From NCBI GenBank assembly GCA_942159475.1, contig OW804098.1, positions 110,862,620-110,926,619 on the forward strand: DNA of 64,000 nt, in the 5' to 3' direction. The translations under genes and the position numbers were made by a program. Origin of the DNA: Sthenelais limicola (Eukaryota > Annelida > Polychaeta > Phyllodocida > Sigalionidae). The notes beneath the pieces were generated by a model. The model made no database searches, was not told the origin of the DNA, and saw nothing but the letters and a program-made list of their open reading frames with translations. The stretch's first letter is position 1; each line of letters starts with the position of its first letter. Below, one piece after another: positions 12,201 to 22,557 of the stretch.

Positions 12201-14760
12201 ATATACTTCATATAAATGCCTTCAAAACGCACGGATATATTCCACTCCCCTGAAGACCGATAGGTCGAAACAGTTGGGAAATAAAACTTATTCTCGTTTG
12301 AAGGAATCTCTTACTTATTTCAACATTTATTGCCAGAATACTAGTAAAATGTGCCACTCAATTATATTGTATGAAATAGTAATTAGCAATCATATTGATA
12401 CATTTGTATACAATGAGTATAATGTAGAAGTAAATAGATGAATATTATCACACCATTGCACATACAACGAAAGGTCTGAGGGCTACAGGCAAACACATGA
12501 AATGTACCCTTCATTTGATTTTGAATAAAAATGTTTCTAAATAAAACGAAATGTAGAAGGCAATGTAATTTTCAATCAAAGAGGTAATAGCATTGTGTTA
12601 AGACCAAAAGATATTATCTTCAGTATTGATATAACAAATATTAATTCGAAAATTATAAATTGGCTTATTCTACAATTGAAATCCTTCATCTATCGACAGA
12701 AATTGTTTGAGAAGGGTAGAGTTGATTTTCTCTCAGCAATGCATGAATTAAAGTGTCAGTAAACCCCCAAATATTATGAGCAAATCCATTTCCTTGCTAT
12801 TATTGAAATGTAACCACCCCGGTTTTACTTAATCCAAGTTATTATTTAGTGAGTTTTACCCATTTAAATAGTAGTTAAATGAAAACGTAGTTCCACAGTT
12901 TAACACTCCATTCAAGGCACCACTGTTTGCCTACGTCATAAAGGTGCACCAATCTAGAAATGTACATGCAATGAACATAATAAACAACTCTCATAATTGC
13001 TGCTAGAAAGAAGGAGTGTGGGGTGGGCAGAAGGACATTGAACAACACAGGTGTGCATACCAAAACAAACTGTTTCAATTGCTGGGAGATTGGAGGGGGA
13101 AGGTAGAGATATTATGTTCATTTCTGGTGCAGCTTTATGATGTCACACAGCACTCTCAGTGCCCTCTTGTGCTAAACAGACTTTTTCAACTAGGATTTCT
13201 CAATTTATGCCTGTAAGTGACTATAAGTTAGACATAAATGGAAGTAAAAAAAAATGACTTGGGTGTTGTATTTATGCCTCCATGAAGTTTTTTGTCCTAA
13301 AAGTGACCATGAACCCGTTGACTGACCCTTTAAGAATGAGAGCAAGGGTAGTATTGTATTCCTTCAAACTCAGGAAAATTAGCCCCAACGAAAGAGTAAT
13401 ATCGAGGCATATATCCGAAGACATAGAAGAACATATTGTCAAACTAAAAAAATAATTTATTTTTCCTTTTGTTGACTTTCAGCCACGCGAAATTAGAATT
13501 GTATATGCCCAGATGGCAGGTTTCAGTAATAAAGTCGGTTGCAAAAACAAAAAAAAATAAAACGAAATAGAGTGATATAATTGTACTCACTGTCCATTGA
13601 CCTGTGGGGTCTACTTTGCAGAATACATTGGTGGTTGTTCCTTCTATTGATGTTAGATACACTCCTGACACTCTTGTCTCTGCACACGAAGAGATTTTGC
13701 TTCCAACTGCAATCGAAATTGTGTCGATTACATTTCACAAATACAATTTAATCTAAATTTAAATTTAATCTTAATTTAAATTTTTAGGTATAAAAATAAT
13801 TATTGCGACTCATTTTGCTGTAACATATCACATTTATTTGTGTCGACTCTTTTCTTGGAGCAAAATATAAAGGATAAATAAAGTTATAATGTATAATGAT
13901 CTGTAATTGTTCGATAAATAGATGATTTGAAGACAAATGCATGAACAAGGATGCCAATATCTACCTTTGACTTCTTCTCTGTAATAACCTTTTGGTCCTG
14001 TCAGGCAGACGTGGGACTCTGGATCTTTTGACTTAATTTGTGTCACCTAGATTAAAAGTCAAATTCATGAATGAACATTATGAACCATGGCAAAAATAAT
14101 ACAAACGCTGAACATTGAACAATGTACAATGAAAACCAATATTGACAATCTCTTCTTCATACATATTATATGAATCATTAATTATTTATACTTGTGTAGT
14201 ATAAATCCATTCATCTGTAAACAACATATCTAGGGTGAAGCGTGATGTAATGTTTCAGAATAATCTGAGAAGTAATCATTTATTTCTGAACAAGGGTTTA
14301 TATATGATGTAATACCAGGTGTGTCTGGATGCATATCCAATGAGAAGATAGGAATACATTAACCAATTAGAGTCATTAATACAAGGGGAGATAATATATG
14401 CATAACCAATCATTACCGGTCATGTGGTCACAGGTAGGGTGAGCCGGTGAGGTGGTCACATGACCAACCTCTAATTAATACGATTATGTAATCAGTAGAC
14501 AGCTGGCTGGCTCATTAGGCCTTGCCAACCGTCATGGCTTTCATGTTAAGCTACTAAGATAATATCTGTAGACACACCTGGAAACATGTGAAGATTAGAT
14601 AATTACACAGTCTGGTATATGAACCTTTAACGGTTATTACTCAGCATGAATATTCGTAATATTCGGTATATAATATATTCATAATATTTCTATATAATAG
14701 ATTCATATTTAATAATACCTTACGTCATGTTACGTAATCATATAAAGCATTTGGTCATTG

Positions 14761-14791
<31 letters not shown>

Positions 14792-16700
14792 TATGGCAGT
14801 ATTTCACTAGTGAGTGATGTGTGGTAGGCATGGTAACCAATGCGTATTTTTACTAGATTTATGGCCAAAATTTGATTTCATGACTCAAGCATGTCAACAA
14901 TTTATATCATTAAAAACATATATGATAAAACTATGGCTAACTCATTGGTTTCAGTCACTTTCAGCAACATTGACGCTCCTTCAAACAACTTGTTACTGTA
15001 GCAACGATTGCAATATTCTAAGCAACTGAAGCCAACAACTTAATTAACATATATGCTTTCAATCAGGAAAAAAGAAAAACATTGAGTGATAAATTGGAAT
15101 TTCCGCGGTAATCTAAAGGGCCTATTGCAATTCTCACAGAATATAGTGCAAAAAAGTCCTCTGTGGTCAAAAAGAGAAGATCAGCTTAGTTGAATAGTGT
15201 GGTGTCTGGGGTTTAGTCATGCTGACTGGCCTTGGTACTCATTCTCTCCAACTCCTTCCCTATATAGGCACCAGGTGTAGTGACTGTATATTCCACTGGG
15301 GTTTCCAGGACAGTGCTGTATATATAGACCGCAAGAGGTCACTCTTATGCACTGCAGTCTTGTATGTGTGATTACTACTGTATTGTCTTATGTGATATGT
15401 ACCCTGTATTCTCTGTATAACATGTATATTGTGATGTGACACCCTATGTGTGGTGTATGTATTTTATACACTAGTCCCTGTGAGGCTAGTTAGGACAGGT
15501 TCAGTTTGCAGTACTGACCTCCTGAGGTGTTGGAATGTTGATGCTTGTTGGAATAAAGATGGAAAGCTGGCAAGGACCAAGAACCTGAGTTAGTGATATG
15601 TTCGTTAGTTAGTGCGGTACTAATTAGCAGGAACCACAATTCACTACTAAGTGTCATTATTGCTATAAATACGATCACCTTCAATAGCAGACACTACAAT
15701 AGGCCCTTATACAAAACCGGTTGCCATAGCAACCTAAATAACTCACTAGTGAAACGCAACACTGAAGTGGGTAGAAAACCAAGGTAATTCCTATTTGTAT
15801 TAAGCCTGCGTCATAATTATGTTCATTGTATGGATTCATATGTGTCATAAGGGAGAATCGGCTTAGTGGAAAAAGTGTCAAAAAAACTGAGCCCCATTTA
15901 TTGGCAGATGTAATAAGAAAAACTCATAACTATAGTTTAGCGCTCCTTTCCTTTATAGGGAAGGGGGAAGGGGTGAGATGGAAGGGGAGGAAAGGCCCTA
16001 ACCTTGGGTCATTTAGGTGGCATTTTATGATTTTAAGTGCCATTAAACGTCGCCTACTTGATATGTGCTATTATGACCTGGCTTTGAGGGGAGAGGATTA
16101 CGTCTAAGACAGGAGGAACTTCCCCCCAAATTGGGTCAAGGGAGGCGAGCCCAGCTATTTTTTATGGGGATATGAACTCATTAACAGGGACTAATGGAAT
16201 ATGCCTTCTTCCACACCTCCACATCAAAGAGAAATCACCACTGTATAATTGCCCTGCCATAAACTATATTCAAAGATTACCAAATAAGGCATTAAAAATA
16301 GCATTAGGATGTCCATCTAGGACAATAGACCTATTGCTGTTGCTTTTGCTCTTGCCAATTCGGTTTCTTAATTTTGCCATCAAATTAAATGCTAATTGGA
16401 GAGAAGAAAATTGATCCTGAATTGTATTCACATTGTTTTTGGCGTTGAGTGAATTTCATTGGTAGGTGTTCTAGGTGGACATCCTAATGCGATTTTTCTT
16501 TGAAAAAGAAATGTACGTTAATAGGCAGGTCATCAATCACTCACCTTCTGTATGAAGCAAGCATCGGTTTGACAGGAATCCTTTTGACAATCACTATTCT
16601 CCAAAGCAGAGATAGATAAATAGGTTGATATAAATGCTGAATAAGATGGTCGGACCCAGAGACAAATCAGCAAGAACAGGAGCTTAAAGACACCTGCCAT
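6050..16700 (-). CDS. Secreted fibrinogen-related (FReD, ficolin-like) lectin gene, five exons
   Basis: Five exons joined by GT-AG introns give an 870-nt reading frame (289 residues and stop) with no frame conflict (junction phases 0, 1, 0, 1). Residues 1-22 form a signal peptide. A short Cys-rich linker follows, then one fibrinogen C-terminal domain from about residue 83 to the end. Hallmarks are [27 protein letters not shown], the calcium-site pattern DQDNDLD and the [10 protein letters not shown] segment, which in ficolins and tachylectin-5 lines the acetyl-sugar pocket. There is no collagen stalk, unlike true ficolins, and no long coiled coil. By family knowledge it is a secreted pattern-recognition lectin. 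The ligand is not shown. Introns 1 and 4 hold repeats and a gag relic. Confidence 0.93.
6295..6579 (-). other. Intron 4, proximal part
   Basis: Intronic sequence. On the minus strand it follows the gag-like relic and contains an AATAAA near 6580 with a pyrimidine-rich segment. This could be the 3' end of that retroelement. Confidence 0.35.
6580..8330 (-). pseudogene. Decayed retroelement gag-like ORF (C2H2 finger plus coiled coil) inside FReD intron 4
   Basis: The minus strand carries coding-looking blocks in shifting frames. At about 8290-8110 there is a C2H2-like finger (CPIGSC then HGSRKTH). At about 8050-7640 comes an acidic region predicted to be helical. At 7540-7210 there is a strong coiled coil rich in E, A, Q and K (for example [20 protein letters not shown]). 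From 7192 to 6580 comes a Pro/Ser-rich tail. Frame breaks lie near 7640, 7540 and 7200. GC content is higher than in the surrounding intron, which suggests a foreign insertion. No reverse transcriptase is present. A truncated gene is the alternative. Confidence 0.45.
8336..8420 (+). mobile_element. Solo end of the GGGTCAGTTTTTTC transposon family
   Basis: It begins GGGTCAGTTTTTTCAAGTGT and follows the right end of the 36157-38782 element (read inverted) for about 80 bp, including ATGCGTTGGATCTT. No partner end was found, so it is a fragment. Confidence 0.65.
8421..8952 (-). other. Intron 4, distal part
   Basis: CA/AT-rich intronic sequence with no repeat ends or coding signal. Confidence 0.4.
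8953..9223 (-). CDS. FReD gene exon 4 (central fibrinogen domain)
   Basis: The acceptor AATACAG and donor CCAG|GTATG bound 90 codons plus one base. It encodes the most conserved FReD block ([16 protein letters not shown], then [20 protein letters not shown]) and the segment [20 protein letters not shown]. This identifies the family without doubt. Confidence 0.95.
9231..9340 (-). mobile_element. LINE 3' end with (CTTAT)n tail
   Basis: On the minus strand a short 3' segment ends in repeated CTTAT, immediately upstream of FReD exon 4. The AGATAAGATAAG string and the following GAGTACAAAGGGTAC resemble the tails at 30668 and 42547, so it is the same non-LTR family. Confidence 0.55.
9395..9805. 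mobile_element. Composite GGGTCAG-family MITE
   Basis: The left end GGGTCAGATTTTCAGAAAAT is intact. The right end is degenerate (TCTGACC then A). An internal segment at about 9575-9650 resembles the left part of the 235-bp copies. It looks like two overlapping or nested copies. No clear target duplication was found. Confidence 0.55.
9806..10630 (-). other. Intron 3 sequence
   Basis: Intronic and AT-rich. Nothing recognised. Confidence 0.35.
10631..10674. repeat. Short perfect-stem hairpin
   Basis: CTGCTCCCACAGTAG pairs with CTACTGTGGGGAGCAG across a 12-13 nt GC-rich loop, with one bulged base. It could be a cruciform or a structured RNA element. No family is recognised. Confidence 0.5.
11225..11485 (+). 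mobile_element. Putative solo LTR or 3' LTR
   Basis: A purine run (AAGGGGGGA), like a polypurine tract, is followed by TG at about 11231. The segment then has TATAAATA (about 11413), AATAAA (about 11445) and ends near TTGTTACA (about 11480). These are the expected LTR landmarks. AGATTCGCT-like motifs recur inside. No second LTR or coding region was found, so the call rests on architecture only. Confidence 0.4.
11655..11889. mobile_element. GGGTCAG-family MITE (235 bp)
   Basis: Near-perfect inverted ends (GGGTCAGATTTTCAGAAAAT at each side) are flanked by ATAT target duplications (11651-11654 and 11890-11893). It is closely similar to the copy at 18278. Non-coding. Confidence 0.85.
12013..12300 (-). 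mobile_element. Fragments of the GTGATGTGTTTCAGG element and of a retroelement tail
   Basis: 12013-12205 is homologous, inverted, to about 23040-23260 of the 407-bp element at 22872. Near 12248 CCCCTGAAGACC...GGTCGAAAC is followed by AATAAA. This is a tail motif like the one at 4890-4935. Confidence 0.45.
12301..13590 (-). other. Remainder of intron 3 next to exon 3
   Basis: AT-rich intron. No coding or repeat ends were recognised. Confidence 0.35.
13591..13706 (-). CDS. FReD gene exon 3 (start of the fibrinogen domain)
   Basis: It is bounded by TTGCAG and ACA|GTGAGT. It encodes [15 protein letters not shown] and [12 protein letters not shown], the first disulphide pair of the domain. The usual glycine run before the Trp is shortened to TGQW, a small departure from the family. 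Confidence 0.9.
13965..14046 (-). CDS. FReD gene exon 2 (linker)
   Basis: An 82-nt exon with CTAG acceptor and AAAG|GTAGAT donor. It encodes a hydrophilic linker with one Cys. No repeat of Gly-X-Y is present, so it is not a collagen stalk. Its frame joins both neighbours exactly. Confidence 0.8.
14047..16544 (-). other. FReD intron 1
   Basis: A long intron. It contains a T-run of about 27 bases at 14762-14788 and an AT-rich patch at 14650-14720. No coding sequence was recognised. Confidence 0.5.
16545..16700 (-). CDS. FReD gene exon 1 (signal peptide)
   Basis: ATG is followed by [22 protein letters not shown], a typical secretory signal with a short basic start, a Leu-rich core and a small-residue cleavage site. 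Then comes a short Cys-rich mature N-terminus ([13 protein letters not shown]). The donor is AAG|GTGAGT in phase 0. The start was chosen because it gives the signal peptide. Confidence 0.88.
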
Positions 16701-18277
16701 TCTGATGTGATTCTATGCTCACCCTCTACAGTCTGACATCAGAACCTTCGTTGAAGTTTGTCGTTATTGGCCCTGCAGCTCATAGGGAACACATCAAATA
16801 TCAATCTTCAAATCCATTATTATTATCTTTATTGGGTCTGTTATATATGTCTTTCTAAACTTTCTTTACTTCAGCTTTTTATCAAAATTGCTTTCTAACT
16901 TAGTATTAGTTTTTTTGAACTAAAAGAATACCTTCTTGCATTTAACCTGAATGATATTTTAAGCTGCACTCTCAGCTATTACAGAGAGAAAAGAAAATAA
17001 ATGTCCACAAAATTGCGAACGGATTCATTAATATTCTGCAACTGTTAAATGCTTATATAAGAACTCAAAGTGAATCTGCAGAGAAAAAAGTACCACCGGT
17101 CAGCGATAATATCATAGCAAGGGATTCGCGAGGGTCCTCCAAATACAAATGAGGACGTTTCAGAAACCCTGTAGCAAAAGGCACTACAGAATCATTCCAA
17201 AATCAAACGTTGCCTTTAGTGTCCTTAAGTGGAATGCTAGGACAAGAAATGACCCCAAAATTGATATATTCTCTAAAAGTGCATCATTCATCCTGGCATG
17301 GATATTAACTGAGTATAGTAGGGGTCATCCAATTTCCTCCCAAAACAAATAAGGACTTCATATTACTGTTTGTTTGGTATTTAGTATTGGCTTACAAAAT
17401 CAATGCACACCCTGTTTTACTCATTAAACAACATGGTGCAAATTAGAAGCACATGCCTAGGCACATTGCCATTTCTGTATACCACCACTCATTTCCGTAT
17501 ACCACCTTTAAAAAGTGAACTGATCACGCAGGTTCCCGGTATTAAAACTATAGTATGTCCAATAATATAGTTGACACGGGCAAAATGAGGTTCTGTAGGA
17601 AGAGAGAAAAGTGGGTGACTTTTCATTTCAAACTGTTGCCCTCTGAGTTGCCGTTTGCTACTACCTTCAATACGGTGAACTCAGACCTTTTGGTACATTT
17701 CCTGATAATTATAATAAAAAGAAATAAAGGCAAATATCATAGTACATTTTCTAGTCTTCGTTGTGTTGAACAGCCTACCCCCGAATGTAAAATGATTAAA
17801 TGACCCAAACAAATTCAAAGAAGCCATAAAAAGGATTGGTTTAACTTTCTTTGAAACTAGTAATGAAATTTGGAGTCTCCCTGAGTCAGCTGATTTGGTA
17901 TACGTCCATTTTTGCGTTCCCCTGAGTTGTGACCAATACCTTCAATTGGTCTTCTTTGTGTGTGTGTGTTGCCTTGGACATTTGTTAATTGGTATAATAT
18001 TTACTTAGTGCCACAACCCCTGGTTATGGTTTTATCGACTCATACTATGTTATTCATATCTTTATGACTATAGTTTTCATCTATTCTTTCTTTAATATAA
18101 ATTTACCTGAGCATATAATCAGCTTGTACTGATATATACGGTTATTGTTACATAATGTCCATTGCTGAATAAAATATTTAAAACAAAAACAACAACAAAA
18201 TTGGACCCTTGAAGTCCCATTAGAAACCAACTAATGAATGTCGTCAACTGTTTGTACTGTGATTGATTAGCTCATGT
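16701..18277. other. Intergenic, 5' side of the FReD gene
   Basis: No TATA box is evident close to the start codon. At 16961-17090 there is a copy of the AGCTGCATTCTC MITE-like repeat. Otherwise there are only short chance ORFs. Confidence 0.4.
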
Positions 18278-18512
18278 GGGTAGGATTTTCGGAAAATATA
18301 CAATAAGCAGCTATACAAATTTAGGAAACTTTGCTAAATTAGGCTAAAAAATGATGAATATGGGGTAAATCTGAATATATTTGGTATCGCATTGATTTAA
18401 AGCATCAGTTCTGTTATGTTAAACTGCATTTTGAAGCTCATTTCTGTCTTAAATGTGGGTTATTTGAGAAGATTGGTGAAGGCGAATTGTACATTTCCTG
18501 AAAATCTGACCC
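18278..18512. mobile_element. GGGTCAG-family MITE (235 bp)
   Basis: Slightly decayed inverted ends (GGGTAGGATTTT on the left, AAAATCTGACCC on the right) with perfect ATGT target duplications at 18274-18277 and 18513-18516. It has the same length and internal sequence as the copy at 11655. Confidence 0.85.
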
Positions 18513-18834
18513 ATGTAATAAGCAAAGAGTAAAGCATTAGTACACACTGCTACTATAAACATTCTGAGTTCAGGTTCTAGGTATGTGCTAAACTGTGACC
18601 ACATTGGCAATAACAAAGAACTGGTCACACAGGTTTCAGACTTCTTGTTTGGTTAGGTATTGATTGTCCATTATTAGTGTCCATTAGTAATTAGTATAAA
18701 ATTTCAAGGACTTGGAGTGCGGCCCAGGACCTATCTGATATCTTTCTCACTTTCCCTCAAGCAGGTCCATGCCAGCCTGCCCCCCCCCCCTATAATAAGC
18801 CCTATGCAGTGATCGGCTCCAGGGTATATTATAT

Positions 18835-19066
18835 CTTATTTATTTTATTCTATTTTATTTTATTCTATTTTATTTTATTCTATTTTATTTTATTCTATTT
18901 TATTTTATTCTATTTTATTTTATTCTATTTTATTTTATTCTATTTTATTTTATTCTATTTTATTTTATTCTATTCTATTTTATTCTATTTTATTTTATTC
19001 TATTTTATTTTATTCTATTTTATTTTATTCTATTTTATTTTATTCTATTTTATTTTATCCTTTTAT
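18835..19066. repeat. 15-bp microsatellite-like tract
   Basis: About 15 tandem copies of TATTTTATTCTATTT. Its long open frame is an artefact of the 15-bp period. It abuts the LINE relic that starts near 19081. Confidence 0.9.
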
Positions 19067-19080
19067 TTCTGAGCTCTGAG

Positions 19081-19329
19081 ATGATAAATAAGAAGGGACT
19101 CTCCATTATGCATATATATACACAAAGTCTCTATGGAAAATATGACTTATTCAAAATTGAAATATCTAGACTATCACAACAAATTATAGGCATCTCAGAA
19201 TCATGGCTCCATAAGAACATAAATAACCATGAAATTGAAATTAATGATTTCACTATTGAAAGAGTAGATAGAACCTGGCATGAAGGTTACAAAACGGAAT
19301 CAAAAAAGGGAGGAGGAGTAGCAATATAT
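19081..19329 (+). pseudogene. LINE relic, endonuclease start (part 1)
   Basis: The frame encodes the beginning of an APE-type endonuclease of a non-LTR retrotransposon: QSLYGKYDLFKIEIS, IIGISESWLHKN and the glycine-rich KKGGGVAIY strand. It is cut by the transposon starting at 19330 and resumes at 22558. Confidence 0.75.
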
Positions 19330-22300
19330 GGGTCAGATTTTTTTAGAATGTACAATTGCGAAATTACAGACCTTTGGACATTATACTGAATGTGTATTGC
19401 ACACAAATGAATCAATCTTAATGATCTTAGTATCATTGACAAGAGGACATCCTAAGCTTTACGAAAATGTACACATTAATGTATATATTTGTAGGATTTC
19501 TATGTTATAAATCGCTATAAACTTAAAATTATAGTAAAAACGCCCCAAAATTCACTACTTTTCCCCATTATACCTCCCGCCTGAAAAAAAGTAAACGTTC
19601 TAGATGTCAAATTTCACCAGGTTCCAGTCCTTATGCATGTATCTGATAGCTTGGTAATATTATAGCCTTCTACTAACCCTCATCTCAGTATGCCAGTTCT
19701 ATACTCAAATCTCCAATGTTCAGGAGTCACATGGGTATGCCCGGTATCAAACACAGATTGTAGTATACTGGCTATGAATATATCTGTGGCATATGATTTA
19801 AAATATCTAGAATACACTTTAACATATCGTTAATGCAATCTCAGTACAATTTAGCCAGTAATGCAGACATTAACATGGTTATGGTTCAATGTTTACCAAA
19901 CAGGAGATTTTATACTATTTCATACCGGGTATGCCCTGTACCCTATTATAATGTAGACCCAGTTCCACTGATACAATGGTTCTAAATCTCCGATTATGTA
20001 ATCCCAGTATGTATCTTCATATATACGCCAAATGACATTCTCCAAAAATAATTTATTCTGGAGATATGAATACAAATGATATAGGGTGGCATACCCGGTA
20101 TATCGAGGGATACCCGGTATGGGAGGAAAGGAACAACTAGGAAACACATTCAAACTGTTTTCATATGACCAAGCCTCTGGTTTTTCTTCTGGAAACCCAG
20201 ACAACCACCATATATAGTTATTGGGTAGGTATTCTTGGGATTTCTTGGACATTGTCCACCAGAATGTGAGTGACCAACGATTATACATGCCGTTGTATGG
20301 TAAGAAATTATTGTTAAGATGTTTAGGAATCAACCATCTGTGTGATATTCATCAATCTAATCATTATTTATATGTTTAAAAAGTTATTTTCAACAATTCT
20401 TAGTGAATCTTTTTCCTGTCCTATGCTAAAGTACAGATTAATATAGCCTCACAGTTAACAAGAATCCAACTGGGTATGCCCGGTAGCATCATTATTTAAC
20501 ATGATTTCTTTGCACATTTAACAATTATTTCTCAATGGGGATCATGTTAAGTTAGTTATTATTAATCAGAAATGTCATATGTATAATTTAACCTACTTTT
20601 AGGACTATGGGGGCAGGCATGTTGAGACAAATGTGATATGATTTGATACCAGGCATCCCACACAAATCATTTTCTGTTGATAAATGATAGCAAAATAACA
20701 TTATTATTGTAGGTAGGCTCCTCCTATTATATGTCAATGTCCGTTGCAATTCCCTTGTCAATGTACACGTGGAAATTTGTTCATGAACACAATAGATACC
20801 TTTTTTAAGCATATAAAAAGAGTGGTTGATACCGGGCATCCCCTGATACCGGGCATCCCCCCTTCAATCCTAGTACCCATCAACAAGTCCATTTTGAAGC
20901 TACAAATCACCATAAAACTTACCATTTGAACATATCATGCCTTACTGTACATATGTATGTAGCTTTATGCCTCATTTCCATGCAATTTAATTCAGCTTTA
21001 ATCAAAATCATGATACCGGGCATCCCTTGGCATCTCCTGAATGATAGAATATTTTTCATAACTTCTACCCATATGACTTTATCTTCTGTATTTTATGCAG
21101 TAACATAGCCTGTTCCTTCCCCTAACATGTGGGAACACAAAATATGAGATTATGGAAACTTTTATTTGTTCATGTTTTCAACCCCTATTTATTTTTATTT
21201 TGAAATTTCATTTCATTTCGTGATCCATCACATTGAGTGGTTATCATTGATTTTAGAGCCTATAAGAATTGCCACTCATGTTTTTCATCTAGTAACTGAG
21301 TTTCATGTGGTCGGGTCCATTTTAGTAGCCGTGTTGGGATGTCAGATAAAAGGTACTCTACTGGGGGATACCCGGTATGCTGAGGGATGCCCGGTATATT
21401 TATGAGGATGTGGGTCTCAGGCCCAGTGTGGTGTTATTTAGTCAATGAGGGACTTGAAACTTGATTAATTGTGTACCAAATATACTTCTTTTTTCATGTA
21501 AATCCTTATCTTTCATTGATATGAACACTTTCTAATTTATTTGAGATGTCAAAGTCAGAGGAGTAGTAAAGAGGGATGCCCGGTATATTTGAAAGTGTGT
21601 TAGACTGAGACCCAGTAAGGTGTTATTTAGGCAAGGAATGACTTGGAATTGAATTTTTGGTGTGCTAAATATATTTGTCTTCTCATGTAAATCATTATCA
21701 ATAATGGATATTGCCACTTTCTGATTTATTTGAGATTTCGAAGTTGGTGGAGAAATGATTTTTTCCTATTTATCACAGTTCTAATATCCAAATACAACTC
21801 CGAATGCATGGAACTGCAATTATTTGACCCTGCATGTGTTACTACACATGTTGTCCATGTACCTACTTGGTTTCATGTGATTGCGACCATTTTTGTTGCC
21901 ACAGTGAGATGTCAGATAAAAGGTATTCTACTGGGGGATGCCCGGTATGATACAGAAGGGGGGATACCCGGTACCAAAGATGGCTTTCTATTACCAATTT
22001 CCTCAGGGGTACTGAACAAGATAAATGGACTATAAGTAACTATTCTGATGGAAAAGATGTATATGTTACCAGAAAACCGGTTTTCACCCTGTTTATGGCA
22101 ACAACTACAGCATTATTGAATTTATAGTTGAACCATTATGTTTCTGATCAAAACACTCCTTTTTGGGGGAAATGTCATCTATTTGCTTTCATGTCTCACA
22201 TAATAACCTTTGATGATACATAGTTAAGGATTGGTATACTCATAAAGGAACATTTAATCCTCATGAGGAATTATTTTTTATTTGGAAATTGAATCATTAT

Positions 22301-22557
22301 GTCCTGAGTTATTGAGGATTGAAGAAGTTGCCATTTCATTTGATACCGGGCCGGCATACCCTAAAAATAGATCACCTTGTTTCAACTACAATAAAAACTG
22401 ACACATTGAAATCTGGTGAGTATAATTGGTGTTTTTAGGTGGTAGGGACATCTGTGATAACAGTCAGAAGGAATATGAGTTTATACTTATTATTTTTTTT
22501 TTCAATCTTCCTAAACCTCACAAAATCGCAATTGTACATTCTAAAAAAATTTGACCC
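19330..22557. mobile_element. Element 1: 3.2-kb non-coding TIR transposon with 15 copies of an internal box
   Basis: The ends are about 32-bp inverted repeats (GGGTCAGATTTTTTTAGAAT on the left, inverted with one mismatch on the right). ATAT target duplications lie at 19326-19329 and 22558-22561. The insertion splits a LINE frame. No transposase is seen; the open frames are AT-rich chance ORFs. The box GGGATGCCCGGTAT (variants GGGATACCC, GGGTATGCC) occurs at 19733, 20088, 20107, 20472, 21365, 21384, 21573, 21935 and 21961 forward, and at 19922, 20645, 20829, 20846, 21013 and 22343 inverted. Clusters are about 175-195 bp apart, or twice that. At 21230-22000 the monomers between boxes are recognisably homologous. 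Confidence 0.88.

Noticed and set aside
6050..16700. Naming the FReD gene ficolin, angiopoietin or tenascin
   Set aside because: There is no collagen stalk, long coiled coil or FN3 repeat. The domain alone does not decide orthology.
18809..19072. Long ORF of repeated FILFY units
   Set aside because: A 15-bp microsatellite keeps the frame open. No coding evidence.
19920..20333. 137-codon minus ORF in element 1 as a transposase
   Set aside because: It has no DDE or zinc-finger signature, is Tyr/Trp/Asn-rich from AT-rich DNA, and crosses box copies.
21166..22035. Two similar ORFs in element 1 (CQIKGTLLGD and CQIKGILLGD) as a protein family
   Set aside because: The likeness comes from DNA monomer homology including the box. 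Neither has a start or domain that makes sense, and stops interrupt other monomers.
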